Below are positions 1 to 8,026 of a stretch of 64,000 bases of DNA, in pieces; within the stretch, counting starts at the first letter, position 1; the number at the start of each line of letters is the position of its first letter. This DNA is from Paenibacillus sp. GSMTC-2017 (GTDB lineage Bacteria; Bacillota; Bacilli; Paenibacillales; Paenibacillaceae). The notes below the pieces were generated by a model. The model ran no database searches. It saw only the letters and a program-made list of their open reading frames with translations, and was not told the origin of the DNA. Where the stretch lies: contig NZ_JAECMT010000001.1 in the NCBI RefSeq assembly GCF_016019935.1, forward strand, positions 620,022 through 684,021. The letters run 5' to 3'. The position numbers and the translations under genes are program-made.

Positions 1-95
1 TTACTACGGAAGCATAAGCTCAAAGTTTTGTGAAGCAAAACTTACTACGGAAGCATAAGCCAAAGTTTTGTGAAGCAAAACTTACTACGGAAGCA
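1..95. repeat. Tandem ~40-bp hairpin repeat
   Basis: Two and a half copies of a roughly 40-base unit lie head to tail: a partial copy at 1-20, a full copy at 21-60, and a third at 61-95 that then diverges. Each unit carries a perfect 8-bp inverted repeat, AAGTTTTG and CAAAACTT around TGAAG, followed by CTTACTACGGAAGCATAAGC. The first junction has one extra T compared with the second. A related copy with compensated stem bases occurs at 47021-47058, so this is a dispersed family and not a local duplication. No coding potential was seen. Confidence 0.8.
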
Positions 96-160
96 ATCTT
101 TTCATATCATATCACATAACAGGGTGAAAATAGACTTCCACTACCTTTTTCAGCTTCGAA

Positions 161-355
161 TTAATTAGCTCCTAAAATATATTGCAATACACCAATAGAT
201 ACAATCAGACCAGTCAGAACAATAGCAAAAGTTATGAATGCTGTCAGCCAAAAGGGTCTTTCTCTTTTTCTTGATGTCGTTAATTCATTCACTTGCGATT
301 GTAATTGAGCGAGCTCTTTTTTCACTACTGTTAATTCATCATCCTTTTCTCGCAA
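161..355 (-). CDS. Small membrane protein with coiled-coil N-terminus
   Basis: This is a 64-residue protein of unknown function. Residues 1-30 are charged and heptad-like (KKELAQLQSQVNEL), which suggests a short coiled coil facing the cytoplasm. Residues 35-60 form one hydrophobic membrane segment. The start is a TTG about 8 nt downstream of a GGGGGA Shine-Dalgarno that sits next to the stop of the upstream DUF6157 gene, so the two are probably co-transcribed with a 15-bp gap. I do not recognise a family. It could be a membrane anchor or a small regulator. Confidence 0.55.
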   Translation of the reverse strand: MREKDDELTVVKKELAQLQSQVNELTTSRKRERPFWLTAFITFAIVLTGLIVSIGVLQYILGAN

Positions 356-370
356 TTGGAATCCCCCATC

Positions 371-802
371 TCAACGTCTACTTGATCTTATAGCTACCTG
401 CAATTCGATCTCTGTCCCATTTGTGGCAAGTTCCTTTAATTCATTATATTTCTCTGTCTCCATACCATAGATGGCAATTTTACCGTCAGCGTTAAAATGT
501 ACGCCCCACCCAAATTTTTTAGTTAATTGAGACGCTCTTAAGCAAGGATGGTTTTTCGACAATAATTCTGCCCTCAATTTTTCCAACTCTTCAGCGTCGG
601 ATACCATTTCGTAGCCCTTATGACGTTTATATACCTCGAAGAGCTGATCTTCAAACGTATAGCGATAAGGAGATTCCATTAGCAGCTCATACTGAATAAG
701 ATGTGCAGGCTTCAATGCTCGTTTAGAGATTGGAGTTACACCTTCTGCAACTGGACAATCTGATGCCACTTGAATAAACATATTTGTAAAATGTCTAATC
801 AT
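371..802 (-). CDS. DUF6157 family protein
   Basis: This 143-residue protein matches the DUF6157 pattern: an N-terminal F-I-x-V-A-x-D-C-P motif, an I-Q-Y-E-L-L segment, then a C-x-R-A-S-x-L-T-K-K-F-G-W-G-V-H motif and an IAIYGMETEKY segment near the C-terminus. It has no signal peptide or membrane segment, so it should be cytosolic. The family's function is unknown. The ATG is preceded by a strong GAGGGGGA Shine-Dalgarno. The gene lies downstream of the rpoZ terminator and probably forms a two-gene unit with the small membrane protein that follows. Confidence 0.75.
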   Translation of the reverse strand: MIRHFTNMFIQVASDCPVAEGVTPISKRALKPAHLIQYELLMESPYRYTFEDQLFEVYKRHKGYEMVSDAEELEKLRAELLSKNHPCLRASQLTKKFGWGVHFNADGKIAIYGMETEKYNELKELATNGTEIELQVAIRSSRR

Positions 803-832
803 AACGGTATCCCCCTCTCTTTTCTATTTAGA

Positions 833-871
833 CAAAAAAGGGGTGTAACACTGTCGCCAGGTCACACCCCT
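833..871 (-). terminator. Terminator of the remA-gmk-rpoZ unit
   Basis: An 8-bp perfect inverted repeat (AGGGGTGT at 839-846 and ACACCCCT at 864-871) is followed, reading on the minus strand, by a run of six T. It lies 20 nt past the rpoZ stop, which makes it a Rho-independent terminator. Confidence 0.9.
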
Positions 872-892
872 CATGTTTAGGAACATATAAAT

Positions 893-1102
893 TTAGTCTT
901 CTTTAGTCGTAAGATTCTCAACTTGAAGAATATCACCATAAATTTCTTCTAGTGCTACGCCAACAAATTTGTGCGAGCGAGGGTTCACAAGCTCAGACTT
1001 CTCACCGTTACGAAGCATCCGGGCTCTCCGGGAAGCGGCTACGACAAGCGTGTATTTGCTGTCTACCTTTTTGACCATTTCATCGATTGATGGATATAAC
1101 AT
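893..1102 (-). CDS. rpoZ: DNA-directed RNA polymerase omega subunit
   Basis: RpoZ, 69 residues, is the small omega subunit that helps the beta-prime subunit fold and join core RNA polymerase. The sequence starts MLYPSIDEMVKKVDSKYTLV and contains the family signature ASRRARML with a downstream KFVGVALEEI helix. Length is normal for Bacillales omega (about 65-70 residues). It follows gmk with a short gap, the conserved gmk-rpoZ order, and ends just before a strong terminator. Confidence 0.95.
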   Translation of the reverse strand: MLYPSIDEMVKKVDSKYTLVVAASRRARMLRNGEKSELVNPRSHKFVGVALEEIYGDILQVENLTTKED

Positions 1103-1118
1103 TGGACATTCTCCTCAC

Positions 1119-1730
1119 TCATGCTTTCTCAATTGCAGCTTGCATCCCAGAAACATAGGGTTCGAAACGTTCTCTGCGGCAATGCTCGGCGATAATAATG
1201 CTGCGAATCCGATCGCAAGCCGCATCAATCTCATCATTCATTACAGCATAATCATAATGCTGAAGAAGATTCATCTCTTCTACAGCTACATTCATACGCT
1301 TATTAATCGTATCCTGAGATTCCGTACCTCTACCTGTAATGCGTTGCTTTAACTCTTCAAGAGATGGAGGCAACAAGAAAACAAAAATTGCTTCCGGAAA
1401 CTTCTCCTTCACTTTTAGAGCACCTTGAACTTCAATTTCAAGAATAACGTCTCTGCCACCTGCAAGTGTCCGATCAACAAAATCGCGGGGCGTGCCATAA
1501 TAATTGCCTACGTATTCCGCATACTCAAGCATAGCATCGCGAGCAATTAAATCTTGAAACTGCTCTCTTGTTTTAAAGAAATAATTGACCCCTTCAACCT
1601 CGCCCTGTCGCGGTTGCCTGGTTGTAGCCGACACGGAATAGACGATTTCTGGCATACGTTCGCGAAGCGCGGAGCACACCGTACCTTTACCTACTCCGGC
1701 AGGTCCGGACAAAACTATTAACAATCCCAT
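1119..1730 (-). CDS. gmk: Guanylate kinase
   Basis: Gmk phosphorylates GMP to GDP with ATP in purine nucleotide synthesis and salvage. It is essential and is a target of (p)ppGpp in Firmicutes. The P-loop GPAGVGKGT is at the extreme N-terminus, followed by the GMP-binding region ([21 protein letters not shown]) and the lid region with ITGRGTES. I chose the ATG that gives [10 protein letters not shown] (about 203 residues) because an AGGGAG Shine-Dalgarno lies 10 nt upstream. An ATG three codons earlier is too close to that site, and a longer reading would run into remA. It sits between remA and rpoZ, the standard Bacillales order. Confidence 0.95.
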   Translation of the reverse strand: MGLLIVLSGPAGVGKGTVCSALRERMPEIVYSVSATTRQPRQGEVEGVNYFFKTREQFQDLIARDAMLEYAEYVGNYYGTPRDFVDRTLAGGRDVILEIEVQGALKVKEKFPEAIFVFLLPPSLEELKQRITGRGTESQDTINKRMNVAVEEMNLLQHYDYAVMNDEIDAACDRIRSIIIAEHCRRERFEPYVSGMQAAIEKA

Positions 1731-1749
1731 CTGTTCCATACTCCCTGTA

Positions 1750-2010
1750 CTATTCGTCGTTATCGTCATCCTTTGTGGATAAACGATGGGCAACCGTCTC
1801 CGGTTGAACCGCAGATAAAATTACATGATCGCTGTCAGTAATAATGACTGCGCGAGTTCTACGTCCGTAAGTAGCATCAATCAGCATGTGACGGTCACGA
1901 GCTTCCTGGATAATTCTTTTAATCGGAGCTGATTCCGGACTAACAATAGAAATGATGCGATTCGCAGAAACAATGTTCCCGAATCCGATATTAATAAGCT
2001 TAATAGCCAA
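1750..2010 (-). CDS. remA: Extracellular matrix regulator RemA (DUF370)
   Basis: RemA is a DNA-binding protein that in B. subtilis activates biofilm matrix and osmoprotection genes, and it is known to assemble into ring-shaped oligomers. The 86-residue product begins [14 protein letters not shown] and contains [18 protein letters not shown], typical of the family. The start codon is TTG, with GGAGG about 10 nt upstream. It is directly upstream of gmk, as in B. subtilis, but the usual upstream neighbour yloC (yicC) is absent and is replaced by a 227-bp gap and then yitJ. Confidence 0.92.
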   Translation of the reverse strand: MAIKLINIGFGNIVSANRIISIVSPESAPIKRIIQEARDRHMLIDATYGRRTRAVIITDSDHVILSAVQPETVAHRLSTKDDDNDE

Positions 2011-2237
2011 GCCAGGTCCCCCTCCACTTACGGTCTTACTCCATGCATAAGTAAATAAACAATTCCAAAAAACGACAGACCATTACTCTATTGTTGACAA
2101 AAGTATGAATGAGCATACGTTAATTAGACAGCTTTAACTTAGAACTTATTCTAATTGATTTTCACCCTGTGAACAAGCAAAAGTTAGATTTCATCGATTT
2201 TTTGGTAGATTATCGTTCATTTTCATTTGTTTTCGGG

Positions 2238-4124
2238 CTATTTCTTCGTTTTTTGCCAAACGTATTCTGTAAGTTGTACAGCCATATCATAGAACATAAA
2301 TGGTGTAATTAAATAGATTCCGTTGAAATGAGGTATTGCGCTATCAATAAGTTCTTTCGCAATTTGCACACCTTCGGCACGTCCCGCTTCACCTTCTAGT
2401 CCAGCCATTCGACTGCGAACTTCGTCCGACAATTGAATACCCGGCACTTCATTATGCAAATATTCCGCGTTACGTCCATTAGCTAACGGCATAATACCGA
2501 TAAAAACAGGAACACTCAAATGTTTTGTTGATTCTGCAATACGTTCAATTAATGCCGGCTCGTATACGGGCTGAGTCATAATATAGTCAGCACCAGAAGC
2601 GATTTTTCTCTCCAAACGTTGCACTGCTTTGTCTAGATGCTTAACGTTCGGATTAAAAGCTGCTCCTACAACAAACTTCGCTTTCTGCTTAAGCGGTTTG
2701 CCGGAGAAAGCGGTACCTTCGTTCAATTGTTTGATCATTCGGATCATCTCGAAAGATGTTAAATCATAGACGGAACTGGAATCTGGCAAATCACCGAAAC
2801 GTGCAGGATCTCCTGTTACTGCTAAAACATGATCGATGCCGAGCGCATCAAGCCCCATCATATGAGACTGCGTTCCGATCAAATTGCGATCACGACAAGC
2901 GATATGAACAAGTGGTCGAATGTCTACACGTTCTTGCAATAGTGCAGCTAACGCAATATTGCTCATGCGAGTTACGGCAAGTGAGTTGTCTGCCATTGTA
3001 ATCGCATCTGCTTTTATTTTCTTAAGCGCGGCCGCACCTTCCATAAACTTGCGAATATCTAAATCACGCGGCGGGTCTAATTCTACAATTACCGTATGGC
3101 GTTCCCGAACGAGTTCAACGATGTTTGGTTGAAGTTCCTCTGCAAGCGGCTTAACTTCCGTCGCTTTGGCTGATGAAGGATCTGGCGTCGCAGCAGTAGT
3201 TCCTTTTAATGGGCCAAGTGGTTCTGGGCGTACCTTAGGAACATAGTTTTGTAGCGCTGCAGCCATAGCAGCAACATGCTCAGGCGTCGTTCCGCAGCAA
3301 CCTCCAATAATTCGAGCTCCACGATCTGCGAAACGTCGTGCACATTCAGCGAAGTAATCAGGGCCTGCTTTATATGCGTATTTTCCATCTACATAATCTG
3401 GTATTCCGGCATTAGGGTATACAGAGAAAGGCAGCTCAACCGGACCTGTGATGGAGTCGATTGCACGCAATATACCATTTGGACCACTACGGCAGTTAAA
3501 TCCAACAACATCTGCTCCAAGCTTCTTGAGCTGATCAAATGCATCCGCCAAAGCTACTCCATCCTGCGTGCGGCCTACATCTTCTACACCAAACTGACAG
3601 ATCACAGGTATATCAGTTAGTTCACGAGCAATTCGCAAAGCTAGTTTCATCTCTTCTAAATCGTAGTAGGTTTCTAGTAACAATCCGTCTACGCCTTCGT
3701 CTATTAAAGCGCTCATTTGACCTTTATAAGCTTCAATAACTTTAGCTGTACGAACGTTTTTTAGCTTTCCATCGCGAATGGAGCCCACTGCACCAACTAC
3801 GTAAGCATCATCACCAATTGCAGAACGCGCAATTCGAACACCAGCGCGATTGATAGCTTCCATTTCGTTTTCAAGCCCATATTTCAATAGTTTTTCATAG
3901 TTAGCAGAGAACGTATTTGTTTCTATCAATCTTGCGCCTGCTTCATAGTATTGACGATGAACGTTCTCAATAATCTCAGGTCGCAATATGTTAAATTCTT
4001 CGTATGAAACGCCGACAGGGAACCCCATCGCATATAGATAGGTTCCCATGGCTCCGTCTCCTGTCAAGATGCGTTCCGCTAACGCTTCCCGAAGGTTCAG
4101 CTTCTTCAATTGATTATCACTCAT
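2238..4124 (-). CDS. yitJ: Bifunctional homocysteine S-methyltransferase / methylenetetrahydrofolate reductase (YitJ type)
   Basis: This fused cytosolic enzyme links one-carbon metabolism to methionine synthesis. The N-terminal half (about residues 10-300) is a homocysteine S-methyltransferase barrel with GDGAMGTYL at the start, an NCRSG zinc-ligand segment and the diagnostic GGCCGT double-cysteine motif. After a variable linker (about 300-335) the C-terminal half is a MetF-like 5,10-methylene-THF reductase with VELDPPRD, AVTGDPAR and TQPVYEP segments. I chose the ATG at 4124, about 6 nt from the AGGGTG site. That Shine-Dalgarno overlaps the dapF stop, so the two genes are translationally coupled. 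No S-box riboswitch was seen upstream, unlike B. subtilis yitJ. Confidence 0.92.
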   Translation of the reverse strand: MSDNQLKKLNLREALAERILTGDGAMGTYLYAMGFPVGVSYEEFNILRPEIIENVHRQYYEAGARLIETNTFSANYEKLLKYGLENEMEAINRAGVRIARSAIGDDAYVVGAVGSIRDGKLKNVRTAKVIEAYKGQMSALIDEGVDGLLLETYYDLEEMKLALRIARELTDIPVICQFGVEDVGRTQDGVALADAFDQLKKLGADVVGFNCRSGPNGILRAIDSITGPVELPFSVYPNAGIPDYVDGKYAYKAGPDYFAECARRFADRGARIIGGCCGTTPEHVAAMAAALQNYVPKVRPEPLGPLKGTTAATPDPSSAKATEVKPLAEELQPNIVELVRERHTVIVELDPPRDLDIRKFMEGAAALKKIKADAITMADNSLAVTRMSNIALAALLQERVDIRPLVHIACRDRNLIGTQSHMMGLDALGIDHVLAVTGDPARFGDLPDSSSVYDLTSFEMIRMIKQLNEGTAFSGKPLKQKAKFVVGAAFNPNVKHLDKAVQRLERKIASGADYIMTQPVYEPALIERIAESTKHLSVPVFIGIMPLANGRNAEYLHNEVPGIQLSDEVRSRMAGLEGEAGRAEGVQIAKELIDSAIPHFNGIYLITPFMFYDMAVQLTEYVWQKTKK

Positions 4125-4134
4125 AGCAATCACC

Positions 4135-4965
4135 CTACAAGTTGCCGCGGAATACTTCCGCAGCAGGTCCCGTCATGTAGATATGGTTATCGTTTTCGTT
4201 CCATTCAATAAAGAGATCTCCGCCCTTAAGCGAAATTGTCGCAGCGCGGTCAGTTGCTCCAGTTAATACAGATGCAACAAGAGTTGCACATGCCCCTGTT
4301 CCACATGCAAGCGTAGGTCCAGCTCCACGCTCCCATACCCGCATATCCGCTTGCGATCGTGAGTTTACCGTTACGAATTCAACATTTATTTTGCGAGGGA
4401 ATATCGGATGAGTTTCAAGTTTAGGTCCCCACTCTTCCAAATCAAAGTTTGCAGCATCATCTACATAAATGACGCAATGAGGGTTGCCCATCGATACCGC
4501 TGTGAATTTGAATTCTCTGCCATTTACTTCAATAGGATGCTCAATTACGCGCTCAGCATCTATTGTAGTTGGCACTTGCAAACCATTCAAAATAGGTGCA
4601 CCCATGTCAACACGAACCGTTTGCACTTTGCCGCTACTTACGGTCAACTGCACTTTCTGCACGCCCGCTCCCAAAGTTTCAATCGTAATTTCTTCTTTAG
4701 TAGTCAATCCGTTGTCATAAACATACTTCGCTACACAGCGGATTGCATTGCCGCATTGTTCAGCCTCTGATCCATCAGAATTTATAATGCGCATACGGAA
4801 GTCCGCTTGATCAGATGGCAATATATAAACAAGCCCATCAGCACCGATTCCAAAAAAACGATTGCATAACTGAATTGCTAGCTCAGCCGCGTTGTCTGGC
4901 AACGCGGATTCGCCTGCAATAACGATAAAATCATTGCCAAGTCCATTCATCTTCGTAAAGTTCAT
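4135..4965 (-). CDS. dapF: Diaminopimelate epimerase
   Basis: DapF converts LL- to meso-diaminopimelate, the last epimerisation before lysine and the cross-linking residue of peptidoglycan. It is a PLP-independent cytosolic enzyme. The 276-residue length is normal. Both catalytic cysteine motifs are visible: QCGNAIRC (Cys71) and the ACGTGACA motif near residue 219, with the MNGLGNDF N-terminal signature. It lies between the Ca2+ ATPase gene and yitJ on the same strand. The yitJ ribosome site overlaps its stop, which supports an operon. Confidence 0.96.
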   Translation of the reverse strand: MNFTKMNGLGNDFIVIAGESALPDNAAELAIQLCNRFFGIGADGLVYILPSDQADFRMRIINSDGSEAEQCGNAIRCVAKYVYDNGLTTKEEITIETLGAGVQKVQLTVSSGKVQTVRVDMGAPILNGLQVPTTIDAERVIEHPIEVNGREFKFTAVSMGNPHCVIYVDDAANFDLEEWGPKLETHPIFPRKINVEFVTVNSRSQADMRVWERGAGPTLACGTGACATLVASVLTGATDRAATISLKGGDLFIEWNENDNHIYMTGPAAEVFRGNL

Positions 4966-4995
4966 CTATCGCTCTCTCCTTATATATAGCTGCAA

Positions 4996-5032
4996 GTATG
5001 CTAAACCTAGTATTAATTCCCTATTAGCATAC
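4996..5032 (-). other. Hairpin in the dapF 5' leader
   Basis: A 9-bp perfect inverted repeat (GTATGCTAA at 4996-5004 and TTAGCATAC at 5024-5032, 19-nt loop) lies about 30 nt upstream of the dapF start. No T-run follows on the minus strand, so it is not a standard terminator of the upstream ATPase gene. It could be a leader structure or a protein-binding site. Confidence 0.5.
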
Positions 5033-5088
5033 CGCAAAGCTAGGAGAAACGCTATTCATAATTTGTATCTTCATTTGCACTTTTTTCG

Positions 5089-7872
5089 TTATCTAGCAGC
5101 GGTTTGTGGACCTAATGGCCACTTGGAATTTGTATTTGTTTTGCCCGGCTTGCCTAATACACTGCCAATCCCCATTACGAAGGTTGGAATACCCGCCGCC
5201 ACTAACACTAAACACCAGTCGCGCAAGCTAATCGGAACTGTTTTGAAAATCGGCTGCAACGCCTCAATGTAAACTACGCCAAGCATAAGAATGAGTGAAG
5301 ATAAAACAGCCAAAACTAAATATTTGTTCTGGAATGGATTACGATGGAAGATCGACCGCGAACTGCGGCAGTCAAATACATGTATGAGTTGTGCCATAAC
5401 AAGTGTAGCGAACGCAACCGTCTGAGCATGTATTAGCCCATTCGCATCGCCTGCTCCTTCTCGCAGCGCAATCCAGAATGCGCCGAGCGTACAAATTCCA
5501 ATTAGAACGCCTCTACTAATAATTTTCCAACCAAGTCGTCTTGAGAAAATACTTTCTTTCGCAAAACGTGGTTTCTGCTGCATAAGATCTTTTTCTGCTT
5601 GATCTACACCAAGCGCCATCGCTGGCAATCCATCTGTTACTAAATTAACCCATAAAATTTGGATTGGTACGAGTGGTAGCGGAAGCCCGGCCATCATCGC
5701 AAAAAACATGACCAAAATTTCTCCTACATTCGAAGCTAACAAATAACGAATAAACTTACGAATGTTTTCATAAATGCCTCTACCTTCTTCAATTGCTGCA
5801 ACGATCGTAGAGAAGTTATCATCACTAAGCACTAGCGCAGACGCTTCCTTCGTAACATCCGTACCTGTTATACCCATAGCGATACCGATATCAGCTGCTT
5901 TGATTGCGGGAGCGTCGTTCACACCATCGCCGGTCATAGCGACGACATGTCCTTTTCGCTGTAGCGCTTTAACAATCCTTAACTTATGCTCAGGTGAAAC
6001 TCGTGCGTAAACGTACGTTTGATCGACCAATCGATCAAGCTGTTCATCCTCCATAGCTTCGAGCTGTTTCCCGCTCATTGCAATGCCTCCACGAGGCATA
6101 ATGCCAAGCTGAGCGGCGATCGCTTCTGCAGTCAGTTGATGATCACCTGTAATCATAACGGTTTTAATTCCAGCTCTTCGGCAAGTTGCTATCGCTTCCT
6201 TGACTTCACGACGAGGAGGATCGATCATACCTGTCAGTCCTACAAAAACCAAATTATTTTCAACGTCGCCTTCGTTTTCATAGTTATCCGTTCCCCGCAG
6301 ATCACGATAAGCAAGTCCGAGCACCCGAAGTGCAGATTGTGCCATAAGCTCACCAGCTTCAGCACATTTACGTTTAAGTGTTGCAGTGAAAGGAACTACT
6401 TTCCCGTCCCAAAGTACATAAGCACAATGCTCCATCAATAGATCCGGAGCTCCCTTTGTGCATATCAGTCTACCACCTTGGTGAGAGACCAACACAGACA
6501 TTCGTTTTCTTTCCGAATCAAAAGGATATTCTTTAACTCTTGTATAGAGTGTCTCTAATGATTTAGCTGACGAACCTAACTTGGCGGCTAGAACCGCTAA
6601 TGCCCCTTCAGTTGGATCACCCTTCAATATCCATTCCGTTAAACCTTCCTTGCTTTTACGCCGCTTCGGCTCATCAACCTCTACTTGAGCAATTTGAGCG
6701 TTATTGCACAGCGCGCTAACTTGAAGCAATCGCTTTAACGGCAAATCATGCTTCAAATCTAATGCTTTACCATTTTCATAAATGGCACCCGTAGGATCAT
6801 AACCTTCACCACTAACTTCGAGCTGCCTTCCACTAAGCCAAACATGTGTAACCGTCATTTTATTTTGCGTTAACGTACCTGTTTTGTCCGAACAAATGAC
6901 TGATGCGCAGCCTAACGTTTCTACCGATGGCAACTTCCTGACGATCGCTTTCCGCTTGATCATCCGCTGAACACCAAGCGCGAGTGCAATCGTAACGATA
7001 GCCGGAAGCCCTTCTGGAATTGCCGCTACCGCCAAACTCACTCCTGCAAGGAACATTCCATATGGTGGCTGACCGTGCAATATACCGGCAACAACTACCA
7101 TTACAGTTAGTCCGAGCGCTACAACGATGAGTATTTTTCCTAGCTGTTCTAACCGATGCTGCAGCGGTGTCTCCATCGACTCCGTCTCTTGTATAAGACC
7201 AGCTATTTTACCCATTTCTGTAGCCATTCCAGTCCTTACGACGATCCCCTTAGCCGTTCCCCTTGTCAGCATCGTTCCCATAAAACCGATATTGCGCTGA
7301 TCGCCAAGCGGTAACTCTGCATCATCTATGACTGCTGCTATCTTACCAACAGGTACTGATTCGCCAGTTAATGCTGATTCCTCCACATAACAGCTATTGG
7401 CTTCGATGAACCTAATATCAGCAGGAATACGGTCTCCGCTTTCCAAATACACAACGTCCCCCGCCACTAACTCCTTAGCGGTTACGGTCGTTAATTGACC
7501 CGCGCGAAGCACCTTCGCTGACGGCGCAGATAGCTCCTTTAATGCTCTTAAAGACCTCTCTGCACGGAATTCCTGCATGAAACCTAACACAGCATTAATT
7601 ACGATAATGGCAATAATCGTAATCGCATCCAAGTATTCTCCCAGAAGACCTGAAATTAGTGTTGCTCCCATCAAAATCAAAACCATAAAATCTTTGAACT
7701 GGTTTAAAAAGAGTACAATTGGCGAAATACGCTCGCCTTCGGTCAGTTCATTGTGTCCATCCTTCTCCAAACGTTCTGCAACTGTAGATGGCTTTAGCCC
7801 ATTTTCTAATGAGCAATCCAGCGTTTCCACAAGTTCATTTAAACCCAATTGATGCCACTTTACATGTTCCAT
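5089..7872 (-). CDS. yloB: P-type calcium-transporting ATPase (YloB/PacL type)
   Basis: This membrane pump of 927 residues has the P2A (SERCA-like) ATPase layout: an N-terminal cation-ATPase domain, two membrane hairpins, an actuator domain with LTGES, a phosphorylation site DKTGTLTQNKMTV, a nucleotide-binding KGAPD motif, a TGDGVNDAPAIKAADIGIAM hinge and four to six C-terminal helices. The fourth membrane helix contains AVAAIPEGLPA, the calcium-site motif of SERCA and PacL pumps. In B. subtilis YloB is a Ca2+ ATPase needed for spore germination. The divergent rqcH gene next to it preserves the yloA-yloB neighbourhood. Confidence 0.9.
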   Translation of the reverse strand: MEHVKWHQLGLNELVETLDCSLENGLKPSTVAERLEKDGHNELTEGERISPIVLFLNQFKDFMVLILMGATLISGLLGEYLDAITIIAIIVINAVLGFMQEFRAERSLRALKELSAPSAKVLRAGQLTTVTAKELVAGDVVYLESGDRIPADIRFIEANSCYVEESALTGESVPVGKIAAVIDDAELPLGDQRNIGFMGTMLTRGTAKGIVVRTGMATEMGKIAGLIQETESMETPLQHRLEQLGKILIVVALGLTVMVVVAGILHGQPPYGMFLAGVSLAVAAIPEGLPAIVTIALALGVQRMIKRKAIVRKLPSVETLGCASVICSDKTGTLTQNKMTVTHVWLSGRQLEVSGEGYDPTGAIYENGKALDLKHDLPLKRLLQVSALCNNAQIAQVEVDEPKRRKSKEGLTEWILKGDPTEGALAVLAAKLGSSAKSLETLYTRVKEYPFDSERKRMSVLVSHQGGRLICTKGAPDLLMEHCAYVLWDGKVVPFTATLKRKCAEAGELMAQSALRVLGLAYRDLRGTDNYENEGDVENNLVFVGLTGMIDPPRREVKEAIATCRRAGIKTVMITGDHQLTAEAIAAQLGIMPRGGIAMSGKQLEAMEDEQLDRLVDQTYVYARVSPEHKLRIVKALQRKGHVVAMTGDGVNDAPAIKAADIGIAMGITGTDVTKEASALVLSDDNFSTIVAAIEEGRGIYENIRKFIRYLLASNVGEILVMFFAMMAGLPLPLVPIQILWVNLVTDGLPAMALGVDQAEKDLMQQKPRFAKESIFSRRLGWKIISRGVLIGICTLGAFWIALREGAGDANGLIHAQTVAFATLVMAQLIHVFDCRSSRSIFHRNPFQNKYLVLAVLSSLILMLGVVYIEALQPIFKTVPISLRDWCLVLVAAGIPTFVMGIGSVLGKPGKTNTNSKWPLGPQTAAR

Positions 7873-8026
7873 CGTATGACTCCCTCCCGTATGTTGCCGT
7901 TTAAGCGGACAGCCCTTCTAACGTAAATGTATTCGGACAGCCTATAAAATATCCCAAGACCACTTAAGTTTTTGTCTCAAGTATGGCATGATAGGTACAT
8001 ACTGCTGGAAGAGAGGTACGAACATA

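Noticed and set aside
4966..5088. SAM riboswitch (S-box) before the dapF-yitJ unit
   Set aside because: B. subtilis yitJ has one, so I looked for it. Only a simple long-loop inverted repeat is present and no S-box core or terminator was seen.
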